Below are positions 31,898 to 40,416 of a DNA stretch of 41,002 bases, in pieces. A program made the translations under genes and the position numbers. Location of the stretch: positions 1 to 41,002 of the forward strand of contig UQUL01000018.1 of NCBI GenBank assembly GCA_900544235.1, written 5' to 3'. This DNA is from an uncultured Collinsella sp. (GTDB lineage Bacteria; Actinomycetota; Coriobacteriia; Coriobacteriales; Coriobacteriaceae). Each line of letters begins with the position of its first letter. Positions within the stretch are counted from its first letter, which is position 1. The notes beneath the pieces were generated by a model, which was given only the letters and a program-made list of their open reading frames with translations, was not told the origin of the DNA and searched no databases.

Positions 31898-33244
31898 ATG
31901 ATCGATCGCTATACCCGCCCGGAGATGGGACACATCTTCTCCCTCGAGAACAAGTACGCCATTTGGCAGGAGATCGAGGTTCTGGCCTGCGAGGCCCAGG
32001 CGGAGCTCGGCAAGATCGGTATTTCCAAAGACGAGGCCCAGTGGATCCGCGACCATGCCAACTTTGAGAAGGCGAAGGTCGATGAGATCGAGGAAGTCAC
32101 GCGCCACGACGTCATTGCCTTCCTGACCAACATGAAGGAATACATCGATGCCGATGTTCCCGAGGGCGACCCCAAGCCCAGCCGCTGGGTTCACTATGGC
32201 ATGACCAGCTCGGATCTGGGCGACACGGCCCTGTGCTACCAGCTCACCCAGGCCTGCGACCTGATCATCGAGGACGTCAAGAAGCTCGGCGAGATTTGCA
32301 AGCGTCGCGCCTTTGAGGAGCGCAACACGCTCTGTGCCGGCCGCACTCATGGCATCCACGCCGAGCCGATGACCTTCGGTATGAAGTTTGGCTCTTGGGC
32401 CTGGGAGCTCAAGCGCGATCTGGATCGTCTTGAGGACGCCCGCAAGAATGTTGCCTTCGGTGCTATCTCGGGCGCTGTCGGCACGTACAGCTCCATCGAG
32501 CCGTTCGTCGAGGAGTACGTCTGCGAGCACCTGGGCCTGGTCCACGATCCTCTGTCCACGCAGGTCATCAGCCGCGATCACCATGCCTACCTTGCCGGCG
32601 TGCTTGCCACTACAGCGGCCACCTGTGAGCGCATCGCTACCGAGGTTCGCAATCTACAGAAGACCGATACGCTCGAGGCCGAGGAGCCGTTCCGTAAGGG
32701 CCAAAAGGGCAGCTCAGCCATGCCGCACAAGCGCAACCCCATCACCATGGAGAAAGTCTGCGGTCTGTCGCGCGTCGTGAAGTCCAACGCCCAGGTCGCC
32801 TTCGATAACGTCGCCCTGTGGCACGAGCGTGACATTTCGCACTCCTCTGCCGAGCGCGTCGCCCAGGCCGATAGCTTCATCGCCCTCGACCACATGTTCC
32901 AGTGCCTCATCCGCGTTATCGACGGCCTGCAGCTGTATCCCGCCCGCATGATGGCCAACCTCAATAAGACCCGCGGCCTCATCTTCTCTTCCAAGGTACT
33001 GCTCGCCCTCGTCGACACGGGCATCACCCGCGAGGACGCGTACGCCATTGTGCAGGAGAACGCTATGGCAACCTGGCACGAGGTACAGGATTGTGTCTCC
33101 GGCCCCACCTTTAAGGAGCGTCTCGAGGCCGACCCGCGCTGCACCGTCAGTCAGGAGAAGCTCGACGAGATCTTTGATCCGTGGGACTTCCTCACCCGTA
33201 TCGACACGGTCTTTGATCGTCTGGAGCAGCTGAGCTTCGAGTAG
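31898..33244 (+). CDS. purB: Adenylosuccinate lyase
   Basis: Cytosolic enzyme that removes fumarate from SAICAR and from adenylosuccinate in purine synthesis. The 448-residue protein has YGMTSSDLGDT, the TxGHxxxEPxT-type segment GRTHGIHAEPMTFG, and the family signature SSAMPHKRNP near residue 272. The ATG at 31898 is chosen because AAAGGAG is six bases upstream. A good -10 (TACAAT, 31848-31853) lies upstream, without a clear -35. purC lies 4 kb downstream with unrelated genes between. Confidence 0.96.
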   Translation: MIDRYTRPEMGHIFSLENKYAIWQEIEVLACEAQAELGKIGISKDEAQWIRDHANFEKAKVDEIEEVTRHDVIAFLTNMKEYIDADVPEGDPKPSRWVHYGMTSSDLGDTALCYQLTQACDLIIEDVKKLGEICKRRAFEERNTLCAGRTHGIHAEPMTFGMKFGSWAWELKRDLDRLEDARKNVAFGAISGAVGTYSSIEPFVEEYVCEHLGLVHDPLSTQVISRDHHAYLAGVLATTAATCERIATEVRNLQKTDTLEAEEPFRKGQKGSSAMPHKRNPITMEKVCGLSRVVKSNAQVAFDNVALWHERDISHSSAERVAQADSFIALDHMFQCLIRVIDGLQLYPARMMANLNKTRGLIFSSKVLLALVDTGITREDAYAIVQENAMATWHEVQDCVSGPTFKERLEADPRCTVSQEKLDEIFDPWDFLTRIDTVFDRLEQLSFE

Positions 33245-33270
33245 GTTCGGGCATAACGTTAGCTTTTTAG

Positions 33271-33308
33271 GGCGCTTTGCTGGTAATGTGTGTTGCCGGC
33301 AAAGCGCC
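33271..33308 (+). terminator. Strong hairpin after purB, possible terminator
   Basis: A 16-bp stem with two G-T pairs (33271-33286 with 33293-33308, loop of six) lies 26 bp after purB. No T-tract follows, so it may be a weak terminator or an mRNA-end stabiliser. Confidence 0.5.
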
Positions 33309-33311
33309 TCG

Positions 33312-33338
33312 TTGCATTTAGGGAAAGACGGGGATAAT
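33312..33338 (+). promoter_or_regulatory. Candidate promoter of the TSCPD gene
   Basis: TTGCAT (33312-33317) and GATAAT (33333-33338) are separated by 15 bp, shorter than ideal, 34 bp before the start of the next gene. Confidence 0.4.
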
Positions 33339-33372
33339 AGTCGTCTCGAATAACATTCTGAGAGGGGATCGC

Positions 33373-33636
33373 ATGATTTCGTTTGATTACAAGCCTCAGG
33401 GCGTGTGTGCTCGCAATATTCACCTTGACCTTTCCGATGACGGCAACAAGGTGATGGGCGTTGAGTTTACCGGCGGCTGCGACGGCAATCTCAAGGCTAT
33501 CTCCAAGCTGGTCGAGGGCGCTCCTGCCGATCGCGTAATCGAGGTTCTCGCCGGTAATACCTGCGGTATGAAAAAGACCTCCTGCGCCGACCAGCTTACA
33601 CGCGCTATCGAGGCCGCTCGCGCCGAGATCGCCTAA
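33373..33636 (+). CDS. TSCPD-domain protein (TIGR03905-like)
   Basis: An 87-residue protein matching the small TSCPD family, related to a C-terminal domain of some ribonucleotide reductases: GGCDGNLKAISKLVEG, then CGMKKTSCADQLTRAI, with cysteines at both motifs that may bind metal. The exact function is not known. ATG start with GAGAGGGG upstream. The stop overlaps the next gene's ATG by one base (TAATG), so the pair is translationally coupled. Confidence 0.75.
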   Translation: MISFDYKPQGVCARNIHLDLSDDGNKVMGVEFTGGCDGNLKAISKLVEGAPADRVIEVLAGNTCGMKKTSCADQLTRAIEAARAEIA

Positions 33637-34847
33637 TGGGTATCGCCGATCACATCAAGAACGGAATATCGCGTCGCGGCTTCGTGCTCGGTGGGGCTGC
33701 CGCGGGCGCTGCCACGGTGCTTGCCGGATGCTCGAAAAAAACGGGCACCAGCGATGATGCCGCCGGCGAGCCGCAGGTTATCAAGGACGATTCCAAAATC
33801 ATCTCGATTACGGATGAGTACGAGGCAGTCGACATCGATCTTGAGCCGGCGGCGTCATGGACGCTGCCTCTGGGTACGCTGCTGTACTACTGCGATGGCG
33901 ATTATGCCGCGGCGATGATGGCGCCCGCATCGGCACTGCACGCCAACACACTCGGTGTGCTCAACCTGGGCGATGGCTCGCTTACCACATTAATCGAGGA
34001 TCCTATCGAGGGCACGGGATATGCATTCTACGATGTCCGTGCCGGCGACAGCGTATTCGCGTGGGTTGAGATGAACTTTGCCAATTCATCGTGGAAGCTC
34101 TACGCTCAAAATCTGTCGGGCGCTTCGCTCTCTGGCGACGTGGTTGAGCTCGATCGAGGTGGCAAGGACTATGATCCGCCGCTGTTTACGGCGTTCGGGT
34201 CATCAGTCATCTGGTATAAAATGCCCTCGGCAGGTGGCAATAAAACGAGTAGCGATTCGTTTTGCTATCGTCGCTCGCTTGATGAATCCAAGGCCGAGAC
34301 AATTTGGAAATCGACGGGTCGCTTTGCATCGGCCCCGCGCGCGAGCGACGGCATTTTGACCATCTCGCCGCGTGTCCGCAACGACGAGGGCGTCTACTAC
34401 GGCATAACGGCAATCGATCTGACCGACGGCAACAACACCAAGCGTGCCCAGCTAGTCCTTCCCTCGTCAGTCTCGCCTTTCGAGGCCGTATATATGGGCG
34501 ATACCTTCGTGTTTTCTATCGAGGCGACCTATAGTGGCGTGGGCAGCCTGGGCAACATGGGCACGTATATTGGTAATGAGGGAGGGCCGTACCTCTTTCT
34601 GTCACGCGAGCCGCTCGCATGTGCGGCTGGCAAGAAGAATAAATACCTTGTTAAGGTACAGGCGTCGCATTTCCTGATCGACACCTCTGCCAAGACCTAT
34701 GGCTCGCTGCTGTCGCCCGACCGCGCTTTGGAGTATGGCGATTATCCAGCTACGGCGGGAAAGTCGGACTCATTCCTTACGTACGCCACGGTGCGCAACA
34801 GCCAGGGTATACCAGAGACAGTCACTGCACGCCTATTCTCTCTTTAA
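33636..34847 (+). CDS. Tat-exported lipoprotein of unknown function
   Basis: A 403-residue protein with a twin-arginine signal (SRRGFVLGG, Arg13-Arg14), a hydrophobic Ala/Gly-rich stretch and a lipobox VLAGC at Cys32. It should be folded in the cytosol, exported by Tat and anchored by lipid at the outer face of the membrane. The mature part is rich in beta strands, possibly a repeat (propeller-like) domain with blocks such as SVFAWVEMNFANSSWKLY and DGILTISPRV. Family not recognised. Co-translated with the TSCPD gene, which does not reveal its job. Confidence 0.75.
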   Translation: MGIADHIKNGISRRGFVLGGAAAGAATVLAGCSKKTGTSDDAAGEPQVIKDDSKIISITDEYEAVDIDLEPAASWTLPLGTLLYYCDGDYAAAMMAPASALHANTLGVLNLGDGSLTTLIEDPIEGTGYAFYDVRAGDSVFAWVEMNFANSSWKLYAQNLSGASLSGDVVELDRGGKDYDPPLFTAFGSSVIWYKMPSAGGNKTSSDSFCYRRSLDESKAETIWKSTGRFASAPRASDGILTISPRVRNDEGVYYGITAIDLTDGNNTKRAQLVLPSSVSPFEAVYMGDTFVFSIEATYSGVGSLGNMGTYIGNEGGPYLFLSREPLACAAGKKNKYLVKVQASHFLIDTSAKTYGSLLSPDRALEYGDYPATAGKSDSFLTYATVRNSQGIPETVTARLFSL

Positions 34848-34906
34848 GCTTAGAGGGGTTAAAAAGGCGCCAACAGGGGAATAAACGCGTTGTAATTGTG
34901 AGTACC

Positions 34907-34945
34907 GCCCGCCGAGCTGCCGCGTCATAGCGGCATCCGGCGGGC
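34907..34945. other. Two-part hairpin upstream of the two-component system
   Basis: Outer stem GCCCGCCG / CGGCGGGC (34907-34914 with 34938-34945) and inner stem TGCCGC / GCGGCA (34918-34923 with 34930-34935), with small bulges. No T-tract follows. It lies in the 153-bp gap between the lipoprotein and the response regulator. It could end the upstream transcript or be a leader structure. Confidence 0.5.
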
Positions 34946-35000
34946 TCAGGTGCGTTAAAATGGGCTTGTTCTTAGCTAATTGAGACAGGGGGGCCGTGTT

Positions 35001-35723
35001 ATGGCTTCAGATGCAAAAAAGATTCTGCTGGTCGAGGATGAGAAGGCAATCCGTGACGCCGTCGCTGCCTATCTCGAGCGCGAAGGCTACTGGGTTGTGA
35101 GCGTCGGCGACGGTCAGTCCGCGATCGAGGAGTTCGAGAAGCATCAGTTCGACCTGGTCGTGCTCGACCTTATGCTCCCCAAGATCCCCGGCGAGCGCGT
35201 TTGCCGCACCATTCGCGATACCTCGGATGTCCCCATCATCATGCTGACGGCTAAGGGCGAAATCGAGGACCGTATTATCGGTCTTGAGCTCGGCGCCGAC
35301 GACTATCTGATTAAGCCGTTCTCGCCGCGCGAGCTCGTCGCCCGCGTTCGCGCTCTGTTCCGCCGTGCCCATCAGGCCGACGAGCCCGCCGTCGAGGTAC
35401 TCGACTTCGGCGATCTGGTCATCGATATCTCGGGCCACAAGATCTTGGTCGAGGGCAAGGAAGTCGATCTGACGGCTTCCGAGTTCAAGCTGCTCACCAC
35501 GCTTGCCCGCCATCCCGGCCGTGTGTATAACCGCATGGAGCTGGTCGAGAAAGTGCTCGGGTATGACTTTGAGGGCTATGAGCGCACTATCGATAGCCAC
35601 GTGAAGAATCTTCGCGCCAAGCTGGGCGATGATCCCAAGAAGCCCAAGTGGCTCTACACCGTCCATGGTGTCGGCTATCGCTTCGAGGCTCCGGCCAAGA
35701 CCGATAAGTCGGACGAGAAATAG
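35001..35723 (+). CDS. OmpR/PhoB-family response regulator
   Basis: A 240-residue DNA-binding response regulator. The receiver domain has acidic residues Glu12-Asp13, phosphoacceptor Asp56 in VVLDLMLP, LTAKG and Lys in YLIKPF; a winged-helix effector domain follows (LTASEFKLLTTLARHPGRVYNR, ERTIDSHVKNLRAKLG, VHGVGYRF). The frame opens at a TTG at 34980, but the purine-rich AGGGGGG lies before the ATG at 35001, chosen as the start. Pairs with the histidine kinase encoded 11 bp downstream. Signal and targets are unknown. Confidence 0.95.
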   Translation: MASDAKKILLVEDEKAIRDAVAAYLEREGYWVVSVGDGQSAIEEFEKHQFDLVVLDLMLPKIPGERVCRTIRDTSDVPIIMLTAKGEIEDRIIGLELGADDYLIKPFSPRELVARVRALFRRAHQADEPAVEVLDFGDLVIDISGHKILVEGKEVDLTASEFKLLTTLARHPGRVYNRMELVEKVLGYDFEGYERTIDSHVKNLRAKLGDDPKKPKWLYTVHGVGYRFEAPAKTDKSDEK

Positions 35724-35734
35724 GGAAATCACAT

Positions 35735-37300
35735 ATGACACCTGCGCGCTTTGAAATCGGACAAAAGCACAAGCAGGAGAGCGAGGCGGGTTCCAAGGCT
35801 AGTTGGAACACGCCTCGTTCCGATTCACGGCCAACGATGAGCTATCCCTCGCGCATGGCACTTGCTTTTGCTCTGACATCGCTCATGACGGTATTGGTGC
35901 TGGTGGGCGTTGTCTCTGTTGTGTGGGGCACGGTCTTTTCGGATTACACACGCTCCAATATCGTCGAAATCGCAAATTCCGCTGCCGAGAAGTTGGCAAC
36001 CTCATATGAGGAAAACGGCTCTTGGACCGCGGGAGAACTGCGCACGGTCGCAACGTCGAGTTTGGTTTCCGACGATCTGGGTATGCAGGTCGTCAATAAA
36101 AAGGGCGTGATCGTTTATGACGATTCCTGGCCCTCGGCAAGCGCCACCGCCGATGTACGCGAAAACCAGGCTACGACCGACGACACGAGCGGCAAGAGGG
36201 CATCGCATAGTCCGGTCTCGTCTGCTCCAACCGACTCCGATAGCGTTGCTAACGTCGAGATTGTAACGTCTTCCGGCGAGCATGTCGGACAGGTAAAGCT
36301 GTGGGCCATCGGCTCCGACGCTCTGCTCACCAAGGCGGACTCTGCGTTTAGGGAGAAGACCTTTAACGCCATGGCCCTCGCCGCGGTTGTTGCAATTTGC
36401 ATTTCGGTCGTTATCGGATCGCTCGTGTCGCGCATGCTCACCAAGCCGATTCATCGCATCACCAGTACCGCAAAGCAAATCCGTGACGGCGACCTGTCGG
36501 CTCGCACGGGACTGCGCGGTGATGACGAGATCGATCAGCTGGGTGAGACCTTCGATGAGATGGCCACCTCGCTCGAGAAGGATATGAAACACGAGAAGCG
36601 CCTGACCTCAGACGTTGCACACGAGCTTCGCACGCCGCTTATGGCCATGCTCGCAACGGTCGAGGCCATGCAGGATGGCGTGTATCCCACCGACGATGAG
36701 CATTTGGAGACCGTTGCTTCCGAGACGCGTCGCTTGGCTCGTCTGGTGCAGCAGATGCTCGACCTGTCGCGCATGGAAAACAGCGCGGCTCCGCTCAACC
36801 TTGAGCCGGTGGACATGGTTCCTTTCGTGCGTTCCATCGTCAATGCCCAGGAGCGCCTGTTTGTCGACCGCGATCTGCGCCTGCGTTTTGCGGACGAGAC
36901 CCAGGGTCACGACGATGTCGTCGAGGCCGATCCCGACATGATCACGCAATGTGTTATCAACCTCATGAGCAACGCCATGCGCTACACCCCCGAGGGCGGT
37001 TGGGTCGTGGTGTCGGTGCTCAGTGACCGCAAGCACGTCAGCATTGCCGTTTCTGATACCGGTATCGGTATTGCCAAGGACGATCTGTCGCGTATCTTCG
37101 GACGATTTTGGCGCGCCGATGCCAGCCGCGCCCGCGAAGCCGGCGGCCTGGGCGTTGGCCTCGCCGTGACCAAGCAGATCGTCGAGCGTCACCATGGCTA
37201 CATATCCGTGGAGTCGGAGCTTGGAAAGGGTACGACTTTTACAATTCATCTGCCCCGCGAGCACACGGCAGACGCGGCATCTACTACAATGGAGCACTAG
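35735..37300 (+). CDS. Sensor histidine kinase
   Basis: A 521-residue membrane kinase, partner of the response regulator. A basic cytosolic start (~1-40) is followed by a membrane helix (~41-65), an extracellular sensor region (~66-208) with a Ser/Thr/Asp-rich stretch, a second helix (~212-232), a HAMP linker, the dimerisation/phosphoacceptor domain with His296 in SDVAHELRTPL, and the ATP-binding domain with NAMRYTP, DTGIGI, and GLGVGLAV. ATG start; the Shine-Dalgarno (AGGGAAA) is weak and distant. The stimulus cannot be deduced; purC follows about 100 bp later. Confidence 0.95.
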   Translation: MTPARFEIGQKHKQESEAGSKASWNTPRSDSRPTMSYPSRMALAFALTSLMTVLVLVGVVSVVWGTVFSDYTRSNIVEIANSAAEKLATSYEENGSWTAGELRTVATSSLVSDDLGMQVVNKKGVIVYDDSWPSASATADVRENQATTDDTSGKRASHSPVSSAPTDSDSVANVEIVTSSGEHVGQVKLWAIGSDALLTKADSAFREKTFNAMALAAVVAICISVVIGSLVSRMLTKPIHRITSTAKQIRDGDLSARTGLRGDDEIDQLGETFDEMATSLEKDMKHEKRLTSDVAHELRTPLMAMLATVEAMQDGVYPTDDEHLETVASETRRLARLVQQMLDLSRMENSAAPLNLEPVDMVPFVRSIVNAQERLFVDRDLRLRFADETQGHDDVVEADPDMITQCVINLMSNAMRYTPEGGWVVVSVLSDRKHVSIAVSDTGIGIAKDDLSRIFGRFWRADASRAREAGGLGVGLAVTKQIVERHHGYISVESELGKGTTFTIHLPREHTADAASTTMEH

Positions 37301-37358
37301 CTTTTCGCTATTCGGTGAAGGAGGGGCCGCGTCCCTGCCGCTCCGAGTTTGCGAAAAC

Positions 37359-37381
37359 ATGCGGGAAAGAACCCGCATTTC
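37359..37381 (+). terminator. Weak terminator-like hairpin after the kinase gene
   Basis: A 7-bp perfect stem ATGCGGG / CCCGCAT (37359-37365 with 37372-37378, loop AAAGAA) followed by TTCTGTC. The T-tract is short. Confidence 0.5.
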
Positions 37382-37409
37382 TGTCGTATTTAGGTAAGGA
37401 GTGACTCAC

Positions 37410-38297
37410 GTGACAACGATGGAGCGTCGTCCGGATTCCCGTGGCAAGGTTCGTGATATTTACGATGCCGGTGAAAACCTGCTGATGGTCGCCACCGACC
37501 GCATTTCTGCGTTCGACTTCATTCTTCCCGACGAGATTCCGTTTAAGGGAGAGGTACTCAATCGCATCTCGGCATTCTGGTTCGATAAGTTTGCCGACAT
37601 CGTCCCCAACCATCTCGTTTCCATCGACCCGGCGGATTTCCCCGAGGAGTTTGCTGAGTATCGTGACTACCTCGCTGGCCGCGCCATGCTGGTTAAGAAG
37701 GCCCAGACGATTCCTATCGAGTGCATCGTCCGCGGCTATCTGACCGGTTCGGGCAAGAAGACCTACGACGAGAACGGCACCGTCTGCGGCATCCAGCTGC
37801 CTGAGGGCCTGACCGAGGCTTCCAAGCTTCCTGAGCCGCTGTTCACGCCGTCCACGAAGGCCGAGATTGGTGACCACGACGAGAACATCTCGTTCGAGCG
37901 TTGCTGCGAGATCGTGGGCGAGGACATCGCCACGCAGATTCGCGACCTTTCCCTCAAGATCTACAAGGCTGCCGCCGAGTACGCCGCGACCCGTGGCATC
38001 ATCATTGCCGACACCAAGTTCGAGTTTGGTGTTATTGATGGCAAGGTCACGCTGATCGACGAGTGTCTCACGCCCGACTCCAGCCGTTTCTGGCCTGCTG
38101 CCAGCTACGAGGAGGGCAAGATCCAGCCTAGCTACGACAAGCAATTCGTCCGCAATTGGCTCAAGGCCAACTGGGATATGACGGGGGAGACCCCGCACCT
38201 GCCCGCCGAGGTCATCGATGGCACGTCCGAGCGCTATCGCGAGGCCTTCCAGATCATCACGGGCTCCCAGTTCACAAGCATGAAGGAGAACGCATAA
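37410..38297 (+). CDS. purC: Phosphoribosylaminoimidazole-succinocarboxamide (SAICAR) synthase
   Basis: ATP-dependent enzyme joining aspartate to CAIR in purine synthesis; its product is the substrate of PurB. The 295-residue protein shows RGKVRDIYD, ATDRISAFDF, ECIVRGYLTGSG, and LIDECLTPDSSRFW, all typical of the longer (yeast-like) form. The GTG at 37410 is chosen with AAGGAG eight bases upstream; the in-frame GTG at 37401 overlaps that site. The next gene starts immediately after the stop. Confidence 0.96.
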   Translation: MTTMERRPDSRGKVRDIYDAGENLLMVATDRISAFDFILPDEIPFKGEVLNRISAFWFDKFADIVPNHLVSIDPADFPEEFAEYRDYLAGRAMLVKKAQTIPIECIVRGYLTGSGKKTYDENGTVCGIQLPEGLTEASKLPEPLFTPSTKAEIGDHDENISFERCCEIVGEDIATQIRDLSLKIYKAAAEYAATRGIIIADTKFEFGVIDGKVTLIDECLTPDSSRFWPAASYEEGKIQPSYDKQFVRNWLKANWDMTGETPHLPAEVIDGTSERYREAFQIITGSQFTSMKENA

Positions 38298-38873
38298 GTG
38301 AGTACCCGTAGCGCCACGAACAAGCGCACGCAATCCCACGAAGTTACCGGGGTTGCGCGCAAGTCTGCCGCATCTGCTAAGCCCGCCCGCCAAGCAGCGA
38401 GCTCCGTTCGCGTCGTGCCGGCTTCGTCTAAGGCACGCCGCAAAGAGCTCGAGAAGGGCGAGAACCTCGAGGGCCTCTCTAAAGAGGAGAAGCGCGCCCG
38501 CAAGGCTAAGCAGCGCGCCAAGGAGGACCGCATCTATACGGTGTCGAATATCCTCCTCAAGCAGGACGAGGACTACACCAAGCGCCGTCGCATCTGGTGG
38601 ATTGTGCTCGCTATTGGCATGGTGCTCGTCGTGGCAATTTGGGCCTCGCTGTACTTCGCTCCCGCTGGCATGGTGTCCAGCCCTGTCCAGATGGTCGGCA
38701 TCGTTTTGTCCTATGTCATCATCCTGGGTGACTTTATCTACGACTTCGCTCGTATTCGTCCCTTGCGCAACATGTACCGCGCGCAGGCCGAGGGCATGTC
38801 CGAGAACAAGCTCAACGCTTTTATTGAGCGCGCGGCTGCCGAGGAGGACAAAAAGGACTCCAAGAAGAAGTAG
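38298..38873 (+). CDS. Two-helix membrane protein with basic N-terminal region, function unknown
   Basis: A 191-residue protein: a long Lys/Arg/Ala-rich, probably disordered cytosolic region (1-95), two membrane helices (~99-118 and ~128-147) and a charged helical tail ending KKDSKKK. GTG start directly after purC with AAGGAG 9 bases upstream, so it is co-transcribed with purC. I do not recognise a family. Both ends carry strong positive charge and may touch nucleic acid or lipid. Confidence 0.75.
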   Translation: MSTRSATNKRTQSHEVTGVARKSAASAKPARQAASSVRVVPASSKARRKELEKGENLEGLSKEEKRARKAKQRAKEDRIYTVSNILLKQDEDYTKRRRIWWIVLAIGMVLVVAIWASLYFAPAGMVSSPVQMVGIVLSYVIILGDFIYDFARIRPLRNMYRAQAEGMSENKLNAFIERAAAEEDKKDSKKK

Positions 38874-38904
38874 CGTTTGCATACATACTTATCGCTAAGA
38901 TATA

Positions 38905-38934
38905 AGGCGCGTCGTTTTTGCGGCGCGCCTTTTT
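38905..38934 (+). terminator. Terminator of the purC unit
   Basis: A 10-bp stem with one G-T pair (38905-38914 with 38921-38930) around a T-rich loop, followed by four T. Confidence 0.85.
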
Positions 38935-38962
38935 ACTGTTCTATAGATAGATGGAGTGGCAC

Positions 38963-40243
38963 ATGATTCGAGCTGCCCTGACGGTCGAAGAGGCTCTGGA
39001 GGGCATGAAGGCCCTGGAGCCCAAGATTAAAAACTACGCGCGCCTGGTCGTCCGTAAGGGCGTAAACGTCAAGCCCGGCCAGGAGGTCGTCGTTCAGTCT
39101 CCGGTCGAGTGCGCGCCGTTTGCGCGCGTGGTGGTCGCGGAGGCCTATGCTGCTGGCGCCGGCCACGTGACGGTCATTTGGGCCGATGATGCCGTGACGA
39201 GGCTCACGTACGAGCATGTCGAGAAAAGCTATTTTGAGCAGACGCCCGAGTGGAAGCGCATGCAGCTGGATTCCTTGGCCCAGGATGGTGCCTGCTTTGT
39301 CTTTATCGAGGGTGCGGATCCTGCGGCCCTCAAGGGCATCGATCCAGCCAAGCCGGCCGCGGCATCAAAGGCGAGGAATACGCAGTGCAAAGTTTTCCGC
39401 CGTGGACTGGATTACAACATCAATCCGTGGTGCATCGCCGGCGCTCCGGTCGTGGCTTGGGCGCACGAGGTGTTCCCGGGAGACGCCGATGAGGTTGCAA
39501 TCTATAAGCTGTGGAATGCGATTCTGCACACCGCGCGCGCCGATGGCCAGGACCCAGAGAGCGACTGGGAACTCCATGACGCCGCATTCGAAAAGAACCT
39601 GCGTTTCCTGAACGACAATCGTTTCGACTACCTGCATTACACCGCGGCAAATGGAACCGATCTGACGATTGGCATGACGAAAGGTCACGAGTGGGCCGGC
39701 GGCAAGGGCAAGACGCCCGATGGGCACCCCTTCTTCCCCAACATTCCCACCGAGGAAGTCTTCACCTCGCCCGATCGCATGCGTGCCGACGGTATCGTGT
39801 ACTCGGCCATGCCGCTCATCCATCACGGCAATAAGGTCGAAGATTTTTGGATTAAGTTCGAGGGCGGCCGCGTGGTGGACTACGACGCCCGCGTGGGCAA
39901 GGCAACGCTCGCAAGTATCATCGATACTGACGAGGGCGCTGCTCACCTGGGAGAGGTCGCGCTCATTTCCAAGAACACGCCGATCCGCGAAAGTGGTGTT
40001 CTGTTCTACGATACGCTCTATGACGAGAACGCTAGCTGCCATCTCGCGCTAGGTGTCGGTTTCCCCGAATGCATCGAGGGTGGGTATGACATGTCCAAGG
40101 AGGAGCTCCTGGAGCATGGCGTTAACGTCTCGAGCACGCACGTCGATTTTATGATCGGCACGGACGACATCGATATTACGGGCATTACGCCTGATGGACG
40201 TGAAGTTGTGATTTTCCAGAACGGCCAATGGAGTTGGGAATAG
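38963..40243 (+). CDS. M29-family metallo-aminopeptidase
   Basis: A 426-residue cytosolic protein of the AmpS/PepS/aminopeptidase II type, which removes N-terminal residues from peptides using two metal ions. Recognised from the start LEPKIKNYARLVVRKGVNVKPGQEVVVQ, the NIPTEEVFTSPD segment, HLGEVALIS, and the late HVDFMIGT, which hold the family's metal-binding Glu, His and Asp residues. An in-frame ATG at 38951 exists, but GGAG sits at 38953-38956 just before the ATG at 38963, which is chosen. Preceded by a terminator; its 3' end carries the promoter of tRNA-Lys. Confidence 0.92.
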   Translation: MIRAALTVEEALEGMKALEPKIKNYARLVVRKGVNVKPGQEVVVQSPVECAPFARVVVAEAYAAGAGHVTVIWADDAVTRLTYEHVEKSYFEQTPEWKRMQLDSLAQDGACFVFIEGADPAALKGIDPAKPAAASKARNTQCKVFRRGLDYNINPWCIAGAPVVAWAHEVFPGDADEVAIYKLWNAILHTARADGQDPESDWELHDAAFEKNLRFLNDNRFDYLHYTAANGTDLTIGMTKGHEWAGGKGKTPDGHPFFPNIPTEEVFTSPDRMRADGIVYSAMPLIHHGNKVEDFWIKFEGGRVVDYDARVGKATLASIIDTDEGAAHLGEVALISKNTPIRESGVLFYDTLYDENASCHLALGVGFPECIEGGYDMSKEELLEHGVNVSSTHVDFMIGTDDIDITGITPDGREVVIFQNGQWSWE

Positions 40244-40262
40244 TCCCAGACCGTGGTACAAT
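40234..40262 (+). promoter_or_regulatory. Promoter of tRNA-Lys
   Basis: TTGGGA (40234-40239) and TACAAT (40257-40262) are 17 bp apart, with the tRNA starting 9 bp later. The -35 lies within the last codons of the aminopeptidase gene. Confidence 0.7.
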
Positions 40263-40271
40263 GCCACCCGC

Positions 40272-40344
40272 GGGCCGTTAGCTCAGCTGGCAGAGCAGGG
40301 GACTTTTAATCCCAAGGTCCAGGGTTCGAACCCCTGACGGCCCA
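40272..40344 (+). tRNA. tRNA-Lys (anticodon UUU)
   Basis: Acceptor GGGCCGT / ACGGCCC, D arm GCTC-AGCTGGCA-GAGC, anticodon loop CTTTTAA (anticodon TTT), variable AGGTC, T arm CAGGG-TTCGAAC-CCCTG, discriminator A. The CCA end is not encoded (CCC follows), unlike tRNA-Gly in this window. Confidence 0.96.
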
Positions 40345-40359
40345 CCCAAAGATTGTTGA

Positions 40360-40389
40360 GACGGTCAACTTCGGTTGGCCGTCTTTTTT
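40360..40389 (+). terminator. Terminator of tRNA-Lys
   Basis: A 10-bp stem with one G-T pair (40360-40369 with 40374-40383) capped by a stable TTCG tetraloop and followed by six T. Confidence 0.95.
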
Positions 40390-40391
40390 GT

Positions 40392-40416
40392 TGCCGGTGC
40401 ACGGGTTCGAACCCGT
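40392..40416 (-). repeat. tRNA T-arm-like palindrome downstream of tRNA-Lys
   Basis: ACGGGTTCGAACCCGT (40401-40416) is a perfect 16-bp palindrome with the T-arm core. Read on the minus strand, the T-arm is followed by GCACCGGCA, resembling a tRNA 3' acceptor strand. No whole tRNA is present. Position and type match the inverted T-arm copy after tRNA-Gly. Confidence 0.5.

Noticed and set aside
31352..32584. 410-codon minus-strand frame across the tRNA repeats and purB
   Set aside because: It crosses a terminator, tandem repeats and the confident purB gene; its coherence comes from antisense codon structure.
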